This document shows, in pieces, positions 11,101 through 24,110 of a DNA stretch of 64,000 bases. The stretch is from Channallabes apus (Eukaryota; Chordata; Actinopteri; Siluriformes; Clariidae): contig CM060127.1 of NCBI GenBank assembly GCA_030522415.1, forward strand, positions 10,862,707 through 10,926,706, given 5' to 3'. The notes under the pieces are model-generated. The model did no database searches. It saw nothing but the letters and a program-made list of their open reading frames with translations, and had not been told where the DNA came from. The stretch's first letter is position 1, and every line of letters begins with the position of its first letter. The translations under genes and the position numbers were made by a program.

Positions 11101-14100
11101 ACGAGCTCAGGAAAGCGGTTTTCTCACACAACTAATGTATAGTTATGTAAAACAAACAAAATGAGTTTGTATTCATTTTTCTGGAACAAAATGAGAAAAA
11201 GAATAACAAAAAAGTTGTTTTTCAACATGTAGGCCAATAATGCATTACTGTATTGAAAATGATCATCTCATTCACTTTCATGCACAAGACGGTGAGATAA
11301 AGCGTTTGCTGCGTTCTTAGCTCTCTACGAGCTCAGGAAAGCGGTTTTCTCACACAACTAATGTATAGTTATGTAAAACAAACAAATTGAGTTTGTATTC
11401 ATTTTTCTGGAACAAAATGAGAAAAAGAATAACAAAAAAGTTGTTTTTCAACATGTATGCCAATAATGCATTACTGTATTGAAAATGATCATCTCACTCA
11501 CTTTCATGCACAAGACGGTGAGATAAAGCGTTTGCTGCGTTCTTAGCTCTCTACGAGCTCAGGAAAGCGGTTTTCTCACACAACTAAGCTATAGTTATGT
11601 AAATAAACAAAATGAGTTTGTATTCATTTTTCTGGAACAAAATGAGAAAAAGAATAACAAAAAAGTTGTTTTTCAACATGTATGCCAATAATGCATTACT
11701 GTATTGAAAATGATCATCTCATTGACTTTCATGCACAAGACGGTGAGATAAAGCGTTTGCTGCGTTCTTAGCTCTCTACGAGCTCAGGAAAGCGGTTTTC
11801 TCACACAACTAATGTATAGTTATGTAAAACAAACAAAATGAGTTTGTATTCATTTCTTCCTGGAACAAAATGAGAAAAAGAATAACAAAAAAGTTGTTTT
11901 TCAACATGTATGCCAATAATGCATTACTGTATTGAAAATGATCATCTCACTCACTTTCATGCACAAGACGGTGAGATAAAGCGTTTGCTGCGTTCTTAGC
12001 TCTCTACGAGCTCAGGAAAGCGGTTTTCTCACACAGCTAATGTATAGTTATGTAAAACAAACAAAATGAGTTTGTATTCATTTTTCTGGAACAAAATGAG
12101 AAAAAGAATAACAAAAAAGTTGTTTTTCAACATGTAGGCCAATAATGCATTACTGTATTGAAAATGATCATCTCATTCACTTTCATGCACAAGACGGTGA
12201 GATAAAGCGTTTGCTGCGTTCTTAGCTTTCTACGAGCTCAGGAAAGCGGTTTTCTCACACAGCTAATGCATAGTTATGTAAAACAAACAAAATGAGTTTG
12301 TATTCATTTTTCTGGAACAAAATGAGAAAAAGATAAAAAGTTGTTTTTCAACATGTATGCCAATAATGCATTACTGTATTGAAAATGATCATCTCATTCA
12401 CTTTCATGCACATGACGGTGAGATAAAGCGTTTGCTGCGTTCTTAGCTCTCTACGAGCTCAGGAAAGCGGTTTTCTCACACAACTAAGGTATAGTTATGT
12501 AAATAAACAAAATGAGTTTGTATTCATTTTTCTGGAACAAAATGAGAAAAAGAATAACAAAAAAGTTGTTTTTCAACATGTATGCCAATAATGCATTAAT
12601 GTATTGAAAATTATCTCATTCACTTTCATGCACAAGACGGTGAGATAAAGCGTTTGCTGCGTTCTTAGCTCTCTACGAGCTCAGGAAAGCGGTTTTCTCA
12701 CACAGCTAATGTATAGTTATGTAAAACAAACAAAATGAGTTTGTATTCATTTTTCTGGAACAAAATGAGAAAAAGAATAACAAAAAAGTTGTTTTTCAAC
12801 ATGTAGGCCAATAATGCATTACTGTATTGAAAATGATCATCTCATTCACTTTCATGCACAAGACGGTGAGATAAAGCGTTTGCTGCGTTCTTAGCTCTCT
12901 ACGAGCTCAGGAAAGCGGTTTTCTCACACAACTAATGTATAGTTATGTAAAACAAACAAAATCAGTTTGTATTCATTTTTCTGGAACAAAATGAGAAAAA
13001 GAATAACAAAAAAGTTGTTTTTCAACATGTAGGCCAATAATGCATTACTGTATTGAAAATGATCATCTCATTCACTTTCATGCACAAGACGGTGAGATAA
13101 AGCGTTTGCTGCGTTCTTAGCTCCCTACGAGCTCAGGAAAGCGGTTTTCTCACACAACTAATGTATAGTTATGTAAAACAAACAAATTGAGTTTGTATTC
13201 ATTTTTCTGGAACAAAATGAGAAAAAGAATAACAAAAAAGTTGTTTTTCAACATGTATGCCAATAATGCATTACTGTATTGAAAATGATCATCTCACTCA
13301 CTTTCATGCACAAGACGGTGAGATAAAGCGTTTGCTGCGTTCTTAGCTCTCTACGAGCTCAGGAAAGCGGTTTTCTCACACAGCTAATGTATAGTTATGT
13401 AAAACAAACAAAATGAGTTTGTATTCATTTTTCTGGAACAAAATGAGAAAAAGAATAACAAAAAAGTTGTTTTTCAACATGTAGGCCAATAATGCATTAC
13501 TGTATTGAAAATGATCATCTCATTCACTTTCATGCACAAGACGGTGAGATAAAGCGTTTGCTGCGTTCTTAGCTCTCTACGAGCTCAGGAAAGCGGTTTT
13601 CTCACACAACTAATGTATAGTTATGTAAAACAAACAAAATGAGTTTGTATTCATTTTTCTGGAACAAAATGAGAAAAAGAATAACAAAAAAGTTGTTTTT
13701 CAACATGTAGGCCAATAATGCATTACTGTATTGAAAATGATCATCTCATTCACTTTCATGCACAAGACGGTGAGATAAAGCGTTTGCTGCGTTCTTAGCT
13801 CTCTACGAGCTCAGGAAAGCGGTTTTCTCACACAACTAATGTATAGTTATGTAAAACAAACAAATTGAGTTTGTATTCATTTTTCTGGAACAAAATGAGA
13901 AAAAGAATAACAAAAAAGTTGTTTTTCAACATGTATGCCAATAATGCATTACTGTATTGAAAATGATCATCTCACTCACTTTCATGCACAAGACGGTGAG
14001 ATAAAGCGTTTGCTGCGTTCTTAGCTCTCTACGAGCTCAGGAAAGCGGTTTTCTCACACAGCTAATGTATAGTTATGTAAAACAAACAAAATGAGTTTGT

Positions 14101-16227
14101 ATTCATTTTTCTGGAACAAAATGAGAAAAAGAATAACAAAAAAGTTGTTTTTCAACATGTAGGCCAATAATGCATTACTGTATTGAAAATGATCATCTCA
14201 TTCACTTTCATGCACAAGACGGTGAGATAAAGCGTTTGCTGCGTTCTTAGCTCTCTACGAGCTCAGGAAAGCGGTTTTCTCACACAACTAATGTATAGTT
14301 ATGTAAAACAAACAAAATGAGTTTGTATTCATTTTTCTGGAACAAAATGAGAAAAAGAATAACAAAAAAGTTGTTTTTCAACATGTAGGCCAATAATGCA
14401 TTACTGTATTGAAAATGATCATCTCATTCACTTTCATGCACAAGACGGTGAGATAAAGCGTTTGCTGCGTTCTTAGCTCTCTACGAGCTCAGGAAAGCGG
14501 TTTTCTCACACAACTAATGTATAGTTATGTAAAACAAACAAAATGAGTTTGTATTCATTTTTCTGGAACAAAATGAGAAAAAGAATAACAAAAAAGTTGT
14601 TTTTCAACATGTAGGCCAATAATGCATTACTGTATTGAAAATGATCATCTCATTCACTTTCATGCACAAGACGGTGAGATAAAGCGTTTGCTGCGTTCTT
14701 AGCTCTCTACGAGCTCAGGAAAGCGGTTTTCTCACACAACTAATGTATAGTTATGTAAAACAAACAAATTGAGTTTGTATTCATTTTTCTGGAACAAAAT
14801 GAGAAAAAGAATAACAAAAAAGTTGTTTTTCAACATGTATGCCAATAATGCATTACTGTATTGAAAATGATCATCTCACTCACTTTCATGCACAAGACGG
14901 TGAGATAAAGCGTTTGCTGCGTTCTTAGCTCTCTACGAGCTCAGGAAAGCGGTTTTCTCACACAACTAATGTATAGTTATGTAAAACAAACAAAATGAGT
15001 TTGTATTCATTTTTCTGGAACAAAATGAGAAAAAGAATAACAAAAAAGTTGTTTTTCAACATGTAGGCCAATAATGCATTACTGTATTGAAAATGATCAT
15101 CTCATTCACTTTCATGCACAAGACGGTGAGATAAAGCGTTTGCTGCGTTCTTAGCTCTCTACGAGCTCAGGAAAGCGGTTTTCTCACACAACTAATGTAT
15201 AGTTATGTAAAACAAACAAATTGAGTTTGTATTCATTTTTCTGGAACAAAATGAGAAAAAGAATAACAAAAAAGTTGTTTTTCAACATGTATGCCAATAA
15301 TGCATTACTGTATTGAAAATGATCATCTCACTCACTTTCATGCACAAGACGGTGAGATAAAGCGTTTGCTGCGTTCTTAGCTCTCTACGAGCTCAGGAAA
15401 GCGGTTTTCTCACACAACTAAGGTATAGTTATGTAAATAAACAAAATGAGTTTGTATTCATTTTTCTGGAACAAAATGAGAAAAAGAATAACAAAAAAGT
15501 TGTTTTTCAACATGTATGCCAATAATGCATTACTGTATTGAAAATGATCATCTCATTGACTTTCATGCACAAGACGGTGAGATAAAGCGTTTGCTGCGTT
15601 CTTAGCTCTCTACGAGCTCAGGAAAGCGGTTTTCTCACAAAACTAATGTATAGTTATGTAAAACAAACAAAATGAGTTTGTATTCATTTTTCTGGAACAA
15701 AATGAGAAAAAGAACAAAAAAGTTGTCTTTCAACATGTATGCAAAGAATGCATTAATGTATTGAAAATTATCATCTCTTTCACTTTCATGCTCAAGACGG
15801 TGAGATAAAGCGTTTGCTGCGTTCTTAGCTCTCTACGAGCTCAGGAAAGCGGTTTTCTCACACAACTAATGTATAGTTATGTAAAACAAACAAAATGAGT
15901 TTGTATTCATTTCTTCCTGGAACAAAATGAGAAAAAGAATAACAAAAAAGTTGTTTTTCAACATGTATGCAAAGAATGCATTAATGTATTGAAAATTATC
16001 ATCTCATTCACTTTCATGCACAAGACGGTGAGATAAAGCGTTTGCTGCGTTCTTAGCTCTCTACGAGCTCAGGAAAGCGGTTTTCTCACACAACTAATGT
16101 ATAGTTATGTAAAACAAACAAAATGAGTTTGTATTCATTTTTCAGGAACAAAATTAGAAAAAGATGAACAAAAAAGTTGTTTTTCAACATGTATGCCAAT
16201 AATGCATTACTGTATTGAAAATGATCA
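8109..16227 (+). repeat. Array domain II: first D-E-F-G-C order mixed with ABC trimers
   Basis: The order of 36 monomers is D, E, F, G, C, A, B, C', D, E-like, C', D, Eg, B, C, D, E/F, A, H2, I, A, B, C, A, B, C, A, B, B, C, A, C, D, E, F, G. D-E-F-G runs start at 8109 and 15326. Several monomers are chimeric: 10140 has an E head with a B tail (226 bp), and 11717 has an E head (attgac) with an F body (cttcctgg) and gtatgcc. The tandem B-B at 14196 and 14422 is an extra monomer in an ABC run. Confidence 0.75.
12171..12613 (+). repeat. H2-I short-monomer pair
   Basis: A 221-bp H2 monomer (gctttctac, gcatag, tail deletion) is followed by a 222-bp I monomer (cacatgacgg, aactaagg, gtaaataaac). 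The pair is flanked by A monomers exactly as in the larger H1-H2-I blocks of domain I, but H1 is missing, which suggests loss of one H by unequal exchange. Confidence 0.8.
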
Positions 16228-18929
16228 TCTCATTCACTTTCATGCACAAGACGGTGAGATAAAGCGTTTGCTGCGTTCTTAGCTCTCTACGAGCTCAGGA
16301 AAGCGGTTTTCTCACACAACTAATGTATAGTTATGTAAAACAAACAAATTGAGTTTGTATTCATTTTTCTGGAACAAAATGAGAAAAAGAATAACAAAAA
16401 AGTTGTTTTTCAACATGTATGCCAATAATGCATTACTGTATTGAAAATGATCATCTCACTCACTTTCATGCACAAGACGGTGAGATAAAGCGTTTGCTGC
16501 GTTCTTAGCTCTCTACGAGCTCAGGAAAGCGGTTTTCTCACACAGCTAATGTATAGTTATGTAAAACAAACAAAATGAGTTTGTATTCATTTTTCTGGAA
16601 CAAAATGAGAAAAAGAATAACAAAAAAGTTGTTTTTCAACATGTAGGCCAATAATGCATTACTGTATTGAAAATGATCATCTCATTCACTTTCATGCCCA
16701 AGACGGTGAGATAAAGCGTTTGCTGCGTTCTTAGCTCTCTACGAGCTCAGGAAAGCGGTTTTCTCACACAACTAATGTATAGTTATGTAAAACAAACAAA
16801 ATGAGTTTGTATTCATTTTTCTGGAACAAAATGAGAAAAAGAATAACAAAAAAGTTGTTTTTCAACATGTAGGCCAATAATGCATTACTGTATTGAAAAT
16901 GATCATCTCATTCACTTTCATGCACAAGACGGTGAGATAAAGCGTTTGCTGCGTTCTTAGCTCTCTACGAGCTCAGGAAAGCGGTTTTCTCACACAACTA
17001 ATGTATAGTTATGTAAAACAAACAAATTGAGTTTGTATTCATTTTTCTGGAACAAAATGAGACAAAGAATAACAAAAAAGTTGTTTTTCAACATGTATGC
17101 CAATAATGCATTACTGTATTGAAAATGATCATCTCATTGACTTTCATGCACAAGACGGTGAGATAAAGCGTTTGCTGCGTTCTTAGCTCTCTACGAGCTC
17201 AGGAAAGCGGTTTTCTCACAAAACTAATGTATAGTTATGTAAAACAAACAAAATGAGTTTGTATTCATTTTTCTGGAACAAAATGAGAAAAAGAACAAAA
17301 AAGTTGTCTTTCAACATGTAGGCCAATAATGCATTACTGTATTGAAAATGATCATCTCATTCACTTTCATGCACAAGACGGTGAGATAAAGCGTTTGCTG
17401 CGTTCTTAGCTCTCTACGAGCTCAGGAAAGCGGTTTTCTCACACAACTAATGTATAGTTATGTAAAACAAACAAAATGAGTTTGTATTCATTTTTCTGGA
17501 ACAAAATGAGAAAAAGAATAACAAAAAAGTTGTTTTTCAACATGTATGCCAATAATGCATTACTGTATTGAAAATGATCATCTCACTCACTTTCATGCAC
17601 AAGACGGTGAGATAAAGCGTTTGCTGCGTTCTTAGCTCTCTACGAGCTCAGGAAAGCGGTTTTCTCACACAACTAAGGTATAGTTATGTAAATAAACAAA
17701 ATGAGTTTGTATTCATTTTTCTGGAACAAAATGAGAAAAAGAATAACAAAAAAGTTGTTTTTCAACATGTATGCCAATAATGCATTACTGTATTGAAAAT
17801 GATCATCTCATTGACTTTCATGCACAAGACGGTGAGATAAAGCGTTTGCTGCGTTCTTAGCTCTCTACGAGCTCAGGAAAGCGGTTTTCTCACAAAACTA
17901 ATGTATAGTTATGTAAAACAAACAAAATGAGTTTGTATTCATCTTTCAGGAACAAAATTAGAAAAAGATGAACAAAAAAGTTGTTTTTCAACATGTATGC
18001 CAATAATGCATTACTGTATTGAAAATGATCATCTCATTCACTTTCATGCACAAGACGGTGAGATAAAGCGTTTGCTGCGTTCTTAGCTCTCTACGAGCTC
18101 AGGAAAGCGGTTTTCTCACACAACTAATGTATAGTTATGTAAAACAAACAAATTGAGTTTGTATTCATTTTTCTGGAACAAAATGAGAAAAAGAATAACA
18201 AAAAAGTTGTTTTTCAACATGTATGCCAATAATGCATTACTGTATTGAAAATGATCATCTCACTCACTTTCATGCACAAGACGGTGAGATAAAGCGTTTG
18301 CTGCGTTCTTAGCTCTCTACGAGCTCAGGAAAGCGGTTTTCTCACACAGCTAATGTATAGTTATGTAAAACAAACAAAATGAGTTTGTATTCATTTTTCT
18401 GGAACAAAATGAGAAAAAGAATAACAAAAAAGTTGTTTTTCAACATGTAGGCCAATAATGCATTACTGTATTGAAAATGATCATCTCATTCACTTTCATG
18501 CACAAGACGGTGAGATAAAGCGTTTGCTGCGTTCTTAGCTTTCTACGAGCTCAGGAAAGCGGTTTTCTCACACAGCTAATGCATAGTTATGTAAAACAAA
18601 CAAAATGAGTTTGTATTCATTTTTCTGGAACAAAATGAGAAAAAGATAAAAAGTTGTTTTTCAACATGTATGCCAATAATGCATTACTGTATTGAAAATG
18701 ATCATCTCATTCACTTTCATGCACATGACGGTGAGATAAAGCGTTTGCTGCGTTCTTAGCTCTCTACGAGCTCAGGAAAGCGGTTTTCTCACACAACTAA
18801 GGTATAGTTATGCAAATAAACAAAATGAGTTTGTATTCATTTTTCTGGAACAAAATGAGAAAAAGAATAACAAAAAAGTTGTTTTTCAACATGTATGCCA
18901 ATAATGCATTAATGTATTGAAAATGATCA
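16228..18929 (+). repeat. 2.7-kb twelve-monomer segment, copy 1
   Basis: The order is C, A, B, C', Eg, B-like with gtatgcc, D, E/G, C, A, H2, I. Private marks tie it to the later copies: catgcccaag in the B at 16680 (also in the copy at 19382), catctttcagg in the E/G chimera at 17806 (also at 20282 and 26366), and gcaaataaac in the I at 18705 (also at 21181 and 27265). Confidence 0.8.
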
Positions 18930-21402
18930 TCTCATTCACTTTCATGCACAAGACGGTGAGATAAAGCGTTTGCTGCGTTCTTAGCTCTCTACGAGCTCAG
19001 GAAAGCGGTTTTCTCACACAACTAATGTATAGTTATGTAAAACAAACAAATTGAGTTTGTATTCATTTTTCTGGAACAAAATGAGAAAAAGAATAACAAA
19101 AAAGTTGTTTTTCAACATGTATGCCAATAATGCATTACTGTATTGAAAATGATCATCTCACTCACTTTCATGCACAAGACGGTGAGATAAAGCGTTTGCT
19201 GCGTTCTTAGCTCTCTACGAGCTCAGGAAAGCGGTTTTCTCACACAGCTAATGTATAGTTATGTAAAACAAACAAAATGAGTTTGTATTCATTTTTCTGG
19301 AACAAAATGAGAAAAAGAATAACAAAAAAGTTGTTTTTCAACATGTAGGCCAATAATGCATTACTGTATTGAAAATGATCATCTCATTCACTTTCATGCC
19401 CAAGACGGTGAGATAAAGCGTTTGCTGCGTTCTTAGCTCTCTACGAGCTCAGGAAAGCGGTTTTCTCACACAACTAATGTATAGTTATGTAAAACAAACA
19501 AAATGAGTTTGTATTCATTTTTCTGGAACAAAATGAGAAAAAGAATAACAAAAAAGTTGTTTTTCAACATGTAGGCCAATAATGCATTACTGTATTGAAA
19601 ATGATCATCTCATTCACTTTCATGCACAAGACGGTGAGATAAAGCGTTTGCTGCGTTCTTAGCTCTCTACGAGCTCAGGAAAGCGGTTTTCTCACAAAAC
19701 TAATGTATAGTTATGTAAAACAAACAAAATGAGTTTGTATTCATTTTTCTGGAACAAAATGAGAAAAAGAACAAAAAAGTTGTCTTTCAACATGTAGGCC
19801 AATAATGCATTACTGTATTGAAAATGATCATCTCATTCACTTTCATGCACAAGACGGTGAGATAAAGCGTTTGCTGCGTTCTTAGCTCTCTACGAGCTCA
19901 GGAAAGCGGTTTTCTCACACAACTAATGTATAGTTATGTAAAACAAACAAAATGAGTTTGTATTCATTTTTCTGGAACAAAATGAGAAAAAGAATAACAA
20001 AAAAGTTGTTTTTCAACATGTATGCCAATAATGCATTACTGTATTGAAAATGATCATCTCACTCACTTTCATGCACAAGACGGTGAGATAAAGCGTTTGC
20101 TGCGTTCTTAGCTCTCTACGAGCTCAGGAAAGCGGTTTTCTCACACAACTAAGGTATAGTTATGTAAATAAACAAAATGAGTTTGTATTCATTTTTCTGG
20201 AACAAAATGAGAAAAAGAATAACAAAAAAGTTGTTTTTCAACATGTATGCCAATAATGCATTACTGTATTGAAAATGATCATCTCATTGACTTTCATGCA
20301 CAAGACGGTGAGATAAAGCGTTTGCTGCGTTCTTAGCTCTCTACGAGCTCAGGAAAGCGGTTTTCTCACAAAACTAATGTATAGTTATGTAAAACAAACA
20401 AAATGAGTTTGTATTCATCTTTCAGGAACAAAATTAGAAAAAGATGAACAAAAAAGTTGTTTTTCAACATGTATGCCAATAATGCATTACTGTATTGAAA
20501 ATGATCATCTCATTCACTTTCATGCACAAGACGGTGAGATAAAGCGTTTGCTGCGTTCTTAGCTCTCTACGAGCTCAGGAAAGCGGTTTTCTCACACAAC
20601 TAATGTATAGTTATGTAAAACAAACAAATTGAGTTTGTATTCATTTTTCTGGAACAAAATGAGAAAAAGAATAACAAAAAAGTTGTTTTTCAACATGTAT
20701 GCCAATAATGCATTACTGTATTGAAAATGATCATCTCACTCACTTTCATGCACAAGACGGTGAGATAAAGCGTTTGCTGCGTTCTTAGCTCTCTACGAGC
20801 TCAGGAAAGCGGTTTTCTCACACAGCTAATGTATAGTTATGTAAAACAAACAAAATGAGTTTGTATTCATTTTTCTGGAACAAAATGAGAAAAAGAATAA
20901 CAAAAAAGTTGTTTTTCAACATGTAGGCCAATAATGCATTACTGTATTGAAAATGATCATCTCATTCACTTTCATGCACAAGACGGTGAGATAAAGCGTT
21001 TGCTGCGTTCTTAGCTTTCTACGAGCTCAGGAAAGCGGTTTTCTCACACAGCTAATGCATAGTTATGTAAAACAAACAAAATGAGTTTGTATTCATTTTT
21101 CTGGAACAAAATGAGAAAAAGATAAAAAGTTGTTTTTCAACATGTATGCCAATAATGCATTACTGTATTGAAAATGATCATCTCATTCACTTTCATGCAC
21201 ATGACGGTGAGATAAAGCGTTTGCTGCGTTCTTAGCTCTCTACGAGCTCAGGAAAGCGGTTTTCTCACACAACTAAGGTATAGTTATGCAAATAAACAAA
21301 ATGAGTTTGTATTCATTTTTCTGGAACAAAATGAGAAAAAGAATAACAAAAAAGTTGTTTTTCAACATGTATGCCAATAATGCATTAATGTATTGAAAAT
21401 TA
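18930..21402 (+). repeat. 2.7-kb segment, copy 2, one monomer short
   Basis: The order is C, A, B, E', B-like, D, E/G, C, A, H2, I. It runs at an offset of 2,702 bp from copy 1 up to the monomer at 19608. That monomer has an attcac head but an E tail (cacaaaac, agaacaaaaaag, gtaggcc), as if C' (16906) and Eg (17132) had been fused. From there the offset is 2,476 bp, exactly one monomer less. This is direct evidence of an unequal crossover. Confidence 0.8.
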
Positions 21403-21854
21403 TCTCATTCACTTTCATGCACAAGACGGTGAGATAAAGCGTTTGCTGCGTTCTTAGCTCTCTACGAGCTCAGGAAAGCGGTTTTCTCACACAGCTAATG
21501 TATAGTTATGTAAAACAAACAAAATGAGTTTGTATTCATTTTTCTGGAACAAAATGAGAAAAAGAATAACAAAAAAGTTGTTTTTCAACATGTAGGCCAA
21601 TAATGCATTACTGTATTGAAAATGATCATCTCATTCACTTTCATGCACAAGACGGTGAGATAAAGCGTTTGCTGCGTTCTTAGCTCTCTACGAGCTCAGG
21701 AAAGCGGTTTTCTCACACAACTAATGTATAGTTATGTAAAACAAACAAAATGAGTTTGTATTCATTTTTCTGGAACAAAATGAGAAAAAGAATAACAAAA
21801 AAGTTGTTTTTCAACATGTAGGCCAATAATGCATTACTGTATTGAAAATGATCA

Positions 21855-24110
21855 TCTCATTCACTTTCATGCACAAGACGGTGAGATAAAGCGTTTGCTG
21901 CGTTCTTAGCTCTCTACGAGCTCAGGAAAGCGGTTTTCTCACAAAACTAATGTATAGTTATGTAAAACAAACAAAATGAGTTTGTATTCATTTTTCTGGA
22001 ACAAAATGAGAAAAAGAACAAAAAAGTTGTCTTTCAACATGTATGCAAAGAATGCATTAATGTATTGAAAATTATCATCTCTTTCACTTTCATGCTCAAG
22101 ACGGTGAGATAAAGCGTTTGCTGCGTTCTTAGCTCTCTACGAGCTCAGGAAAGCGGTTTTCTCACACAACTAATGTATAGTTATGTAAAACAAACAAAAT
22201 GAGTTTGTATTCATTTCTTCCTGGAACAAAATGAGAAAAAGAATAACAAAAAAGTTGTTTTTCAACATGTATGCAAAGAATGCATTAATGTATTGAAAAT
22301 TATCATCTCATTCACTTTCATGCACAAGACGGTGAGATAAAGCGTTTGCTGCGTTCTTAGCTCTCTACGAGCTCAGGAAAGCGGTTTTCTCACACAACTA
22401 ATGTATAGTTATGTAAAACAAACAAAATGAGTTTGTATTCATTTTTCAGGAACAAAATTAGAAAAAGATGAACAAAAAAGTTGTTTTTCAACATGTATGC
22501 CAATAATGCATTACTGTATTGAAAATGATCATCTCATTCACTTTCATGCACAAGACGGTGAGATAAAGCGTTTGCTGCGTTCTTAGCTCTCTACGAGCTC
22601 AGGAAAGCGGTTTTCTCACACAACTAATGTATAGTTATGTAAAACAAACAAATTGAGTTTGTATTCATTTTTCTGGAACAAAATGAGAAAAAGAATAACA
22701 AAAAAGTTGTTTTTCAACATGTATGCCAATAATGCATTACTGTATTGAAAATGATCATCTCACTCACTTTCATGCACAAGACGGTGAGATAAAGCGTTTG
22801 CTGCGTTCTTAGCTCTCTACGAGCTCAGGAAAGCGGTTTTCTCACACAGCTAATGTATAGTTATGTAAAACAAACAAAATGAGTTTGTATTCATTTTTCT
22901 GGAACAAAATGAGAAAAAGAATAACAAAAAAGTTGTTTTTCAACATGTAGGCCAATAATGCATTACTGTATTGAAAATGATCATCTCATTCACTTTCATG
23001 CACAAGACGGTGAGATAAAGCGTTTGCTGCGTTCTTAGCTCTCTACGAGCTCAGGAAAGCGGTTTTCTCACACAACTAATGTATAGTTATGTAAAACAAA
23101 CAAAATGAGTTTGTATTCATTTTTCTGGAACAAAATGAGAAAAAGAATAACAAAAAAGTTGTTTTTCAACATGTAGGCCAATAATGCATTACTGTATTGA
23201 AAATGATCATCTCATTCACTTTCATGCACAAGACGGTGAGATAAAGCGTTTGCTGCGTTCTTAGCTCTCTACGAGCTCAGGAAAGCGGTTTTCTCACACA
23301 ACTAATGTATAGTTATGTAAAACAAACAAATTGAGTTTGTATTCATTTTTCTGGAACAAAATGAGACAAAGAATAACAAAAAAGTTGTTTTTCAACATGT
23401 ATGCCAATAATGCATTACTGTATTGAAAATGATCATCTCATTGACTTTCATGCACAAGACGGTGAGATAAAGCGTTTGCTGCGTTCTTAGCTCTCTACGA
23501 GCTCAGGAAAGCGGTTTTCTCACAAAACTAATGTATAGTTATGTAAAACAAACAAAATGAGTTTGTATTCATTTTTCTGGAACAAAATGAGAAAAAGAAC
23601 AAAAAAGTTGTCTTTCAACATGTAGGCCAATAATGCATTACTGTATTGAAAATGATCATCTCATTCACTTTCATGCACAAGACGGTGAGATAAAGCGTTT
23701 GCTGCGTTCTTAGCTCTCTACGAGCTCAGGAAAGCGGTTTTCTCACACAACTAATGTATAGTTATGTAAAACAAACAAAATGAGTTTGTATTCATTTTTC
23801 TGGAACAAAATGAGAAAAAGAATAACAAAAAAGTTGTTTTTCAACATGTAGGCCAATAATGCATTACTGTATTGAAAATGATCATCTCATTCACTTTCAT
23901 GCACAAGACGGTGAGATAAAGCGTTTGCTGCGTTCTTAGCTCTCTACGAGCTCAGGAAAGCGGTTTTCTCACACAACTAATGTATAGTTATGTAAAACAA
24001 ACAAAATGAGTTTGTATTCATTTTTCTGGAACAAAATGAGAAAAAGAATAACAAAAAAGTTGTTTTTCAACATGTAGGCCAATAATGCATTACTGTATTG
24101 AAAATGATCA
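21855..24110 (+). repeat. 2,256-bp ten-monomer duplication, copy 1
   Basis: The order is E' (attcac head, cacaaaac), F, G, C, A, B, C', Eg, B, B. The same order from E' to Eg recurs 2,256 bp downstream starting at 24111. The two-monomer stretch before it (21403-21854) is A, B and links it to the preceding H2-I pair. Confidence 0.75.
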
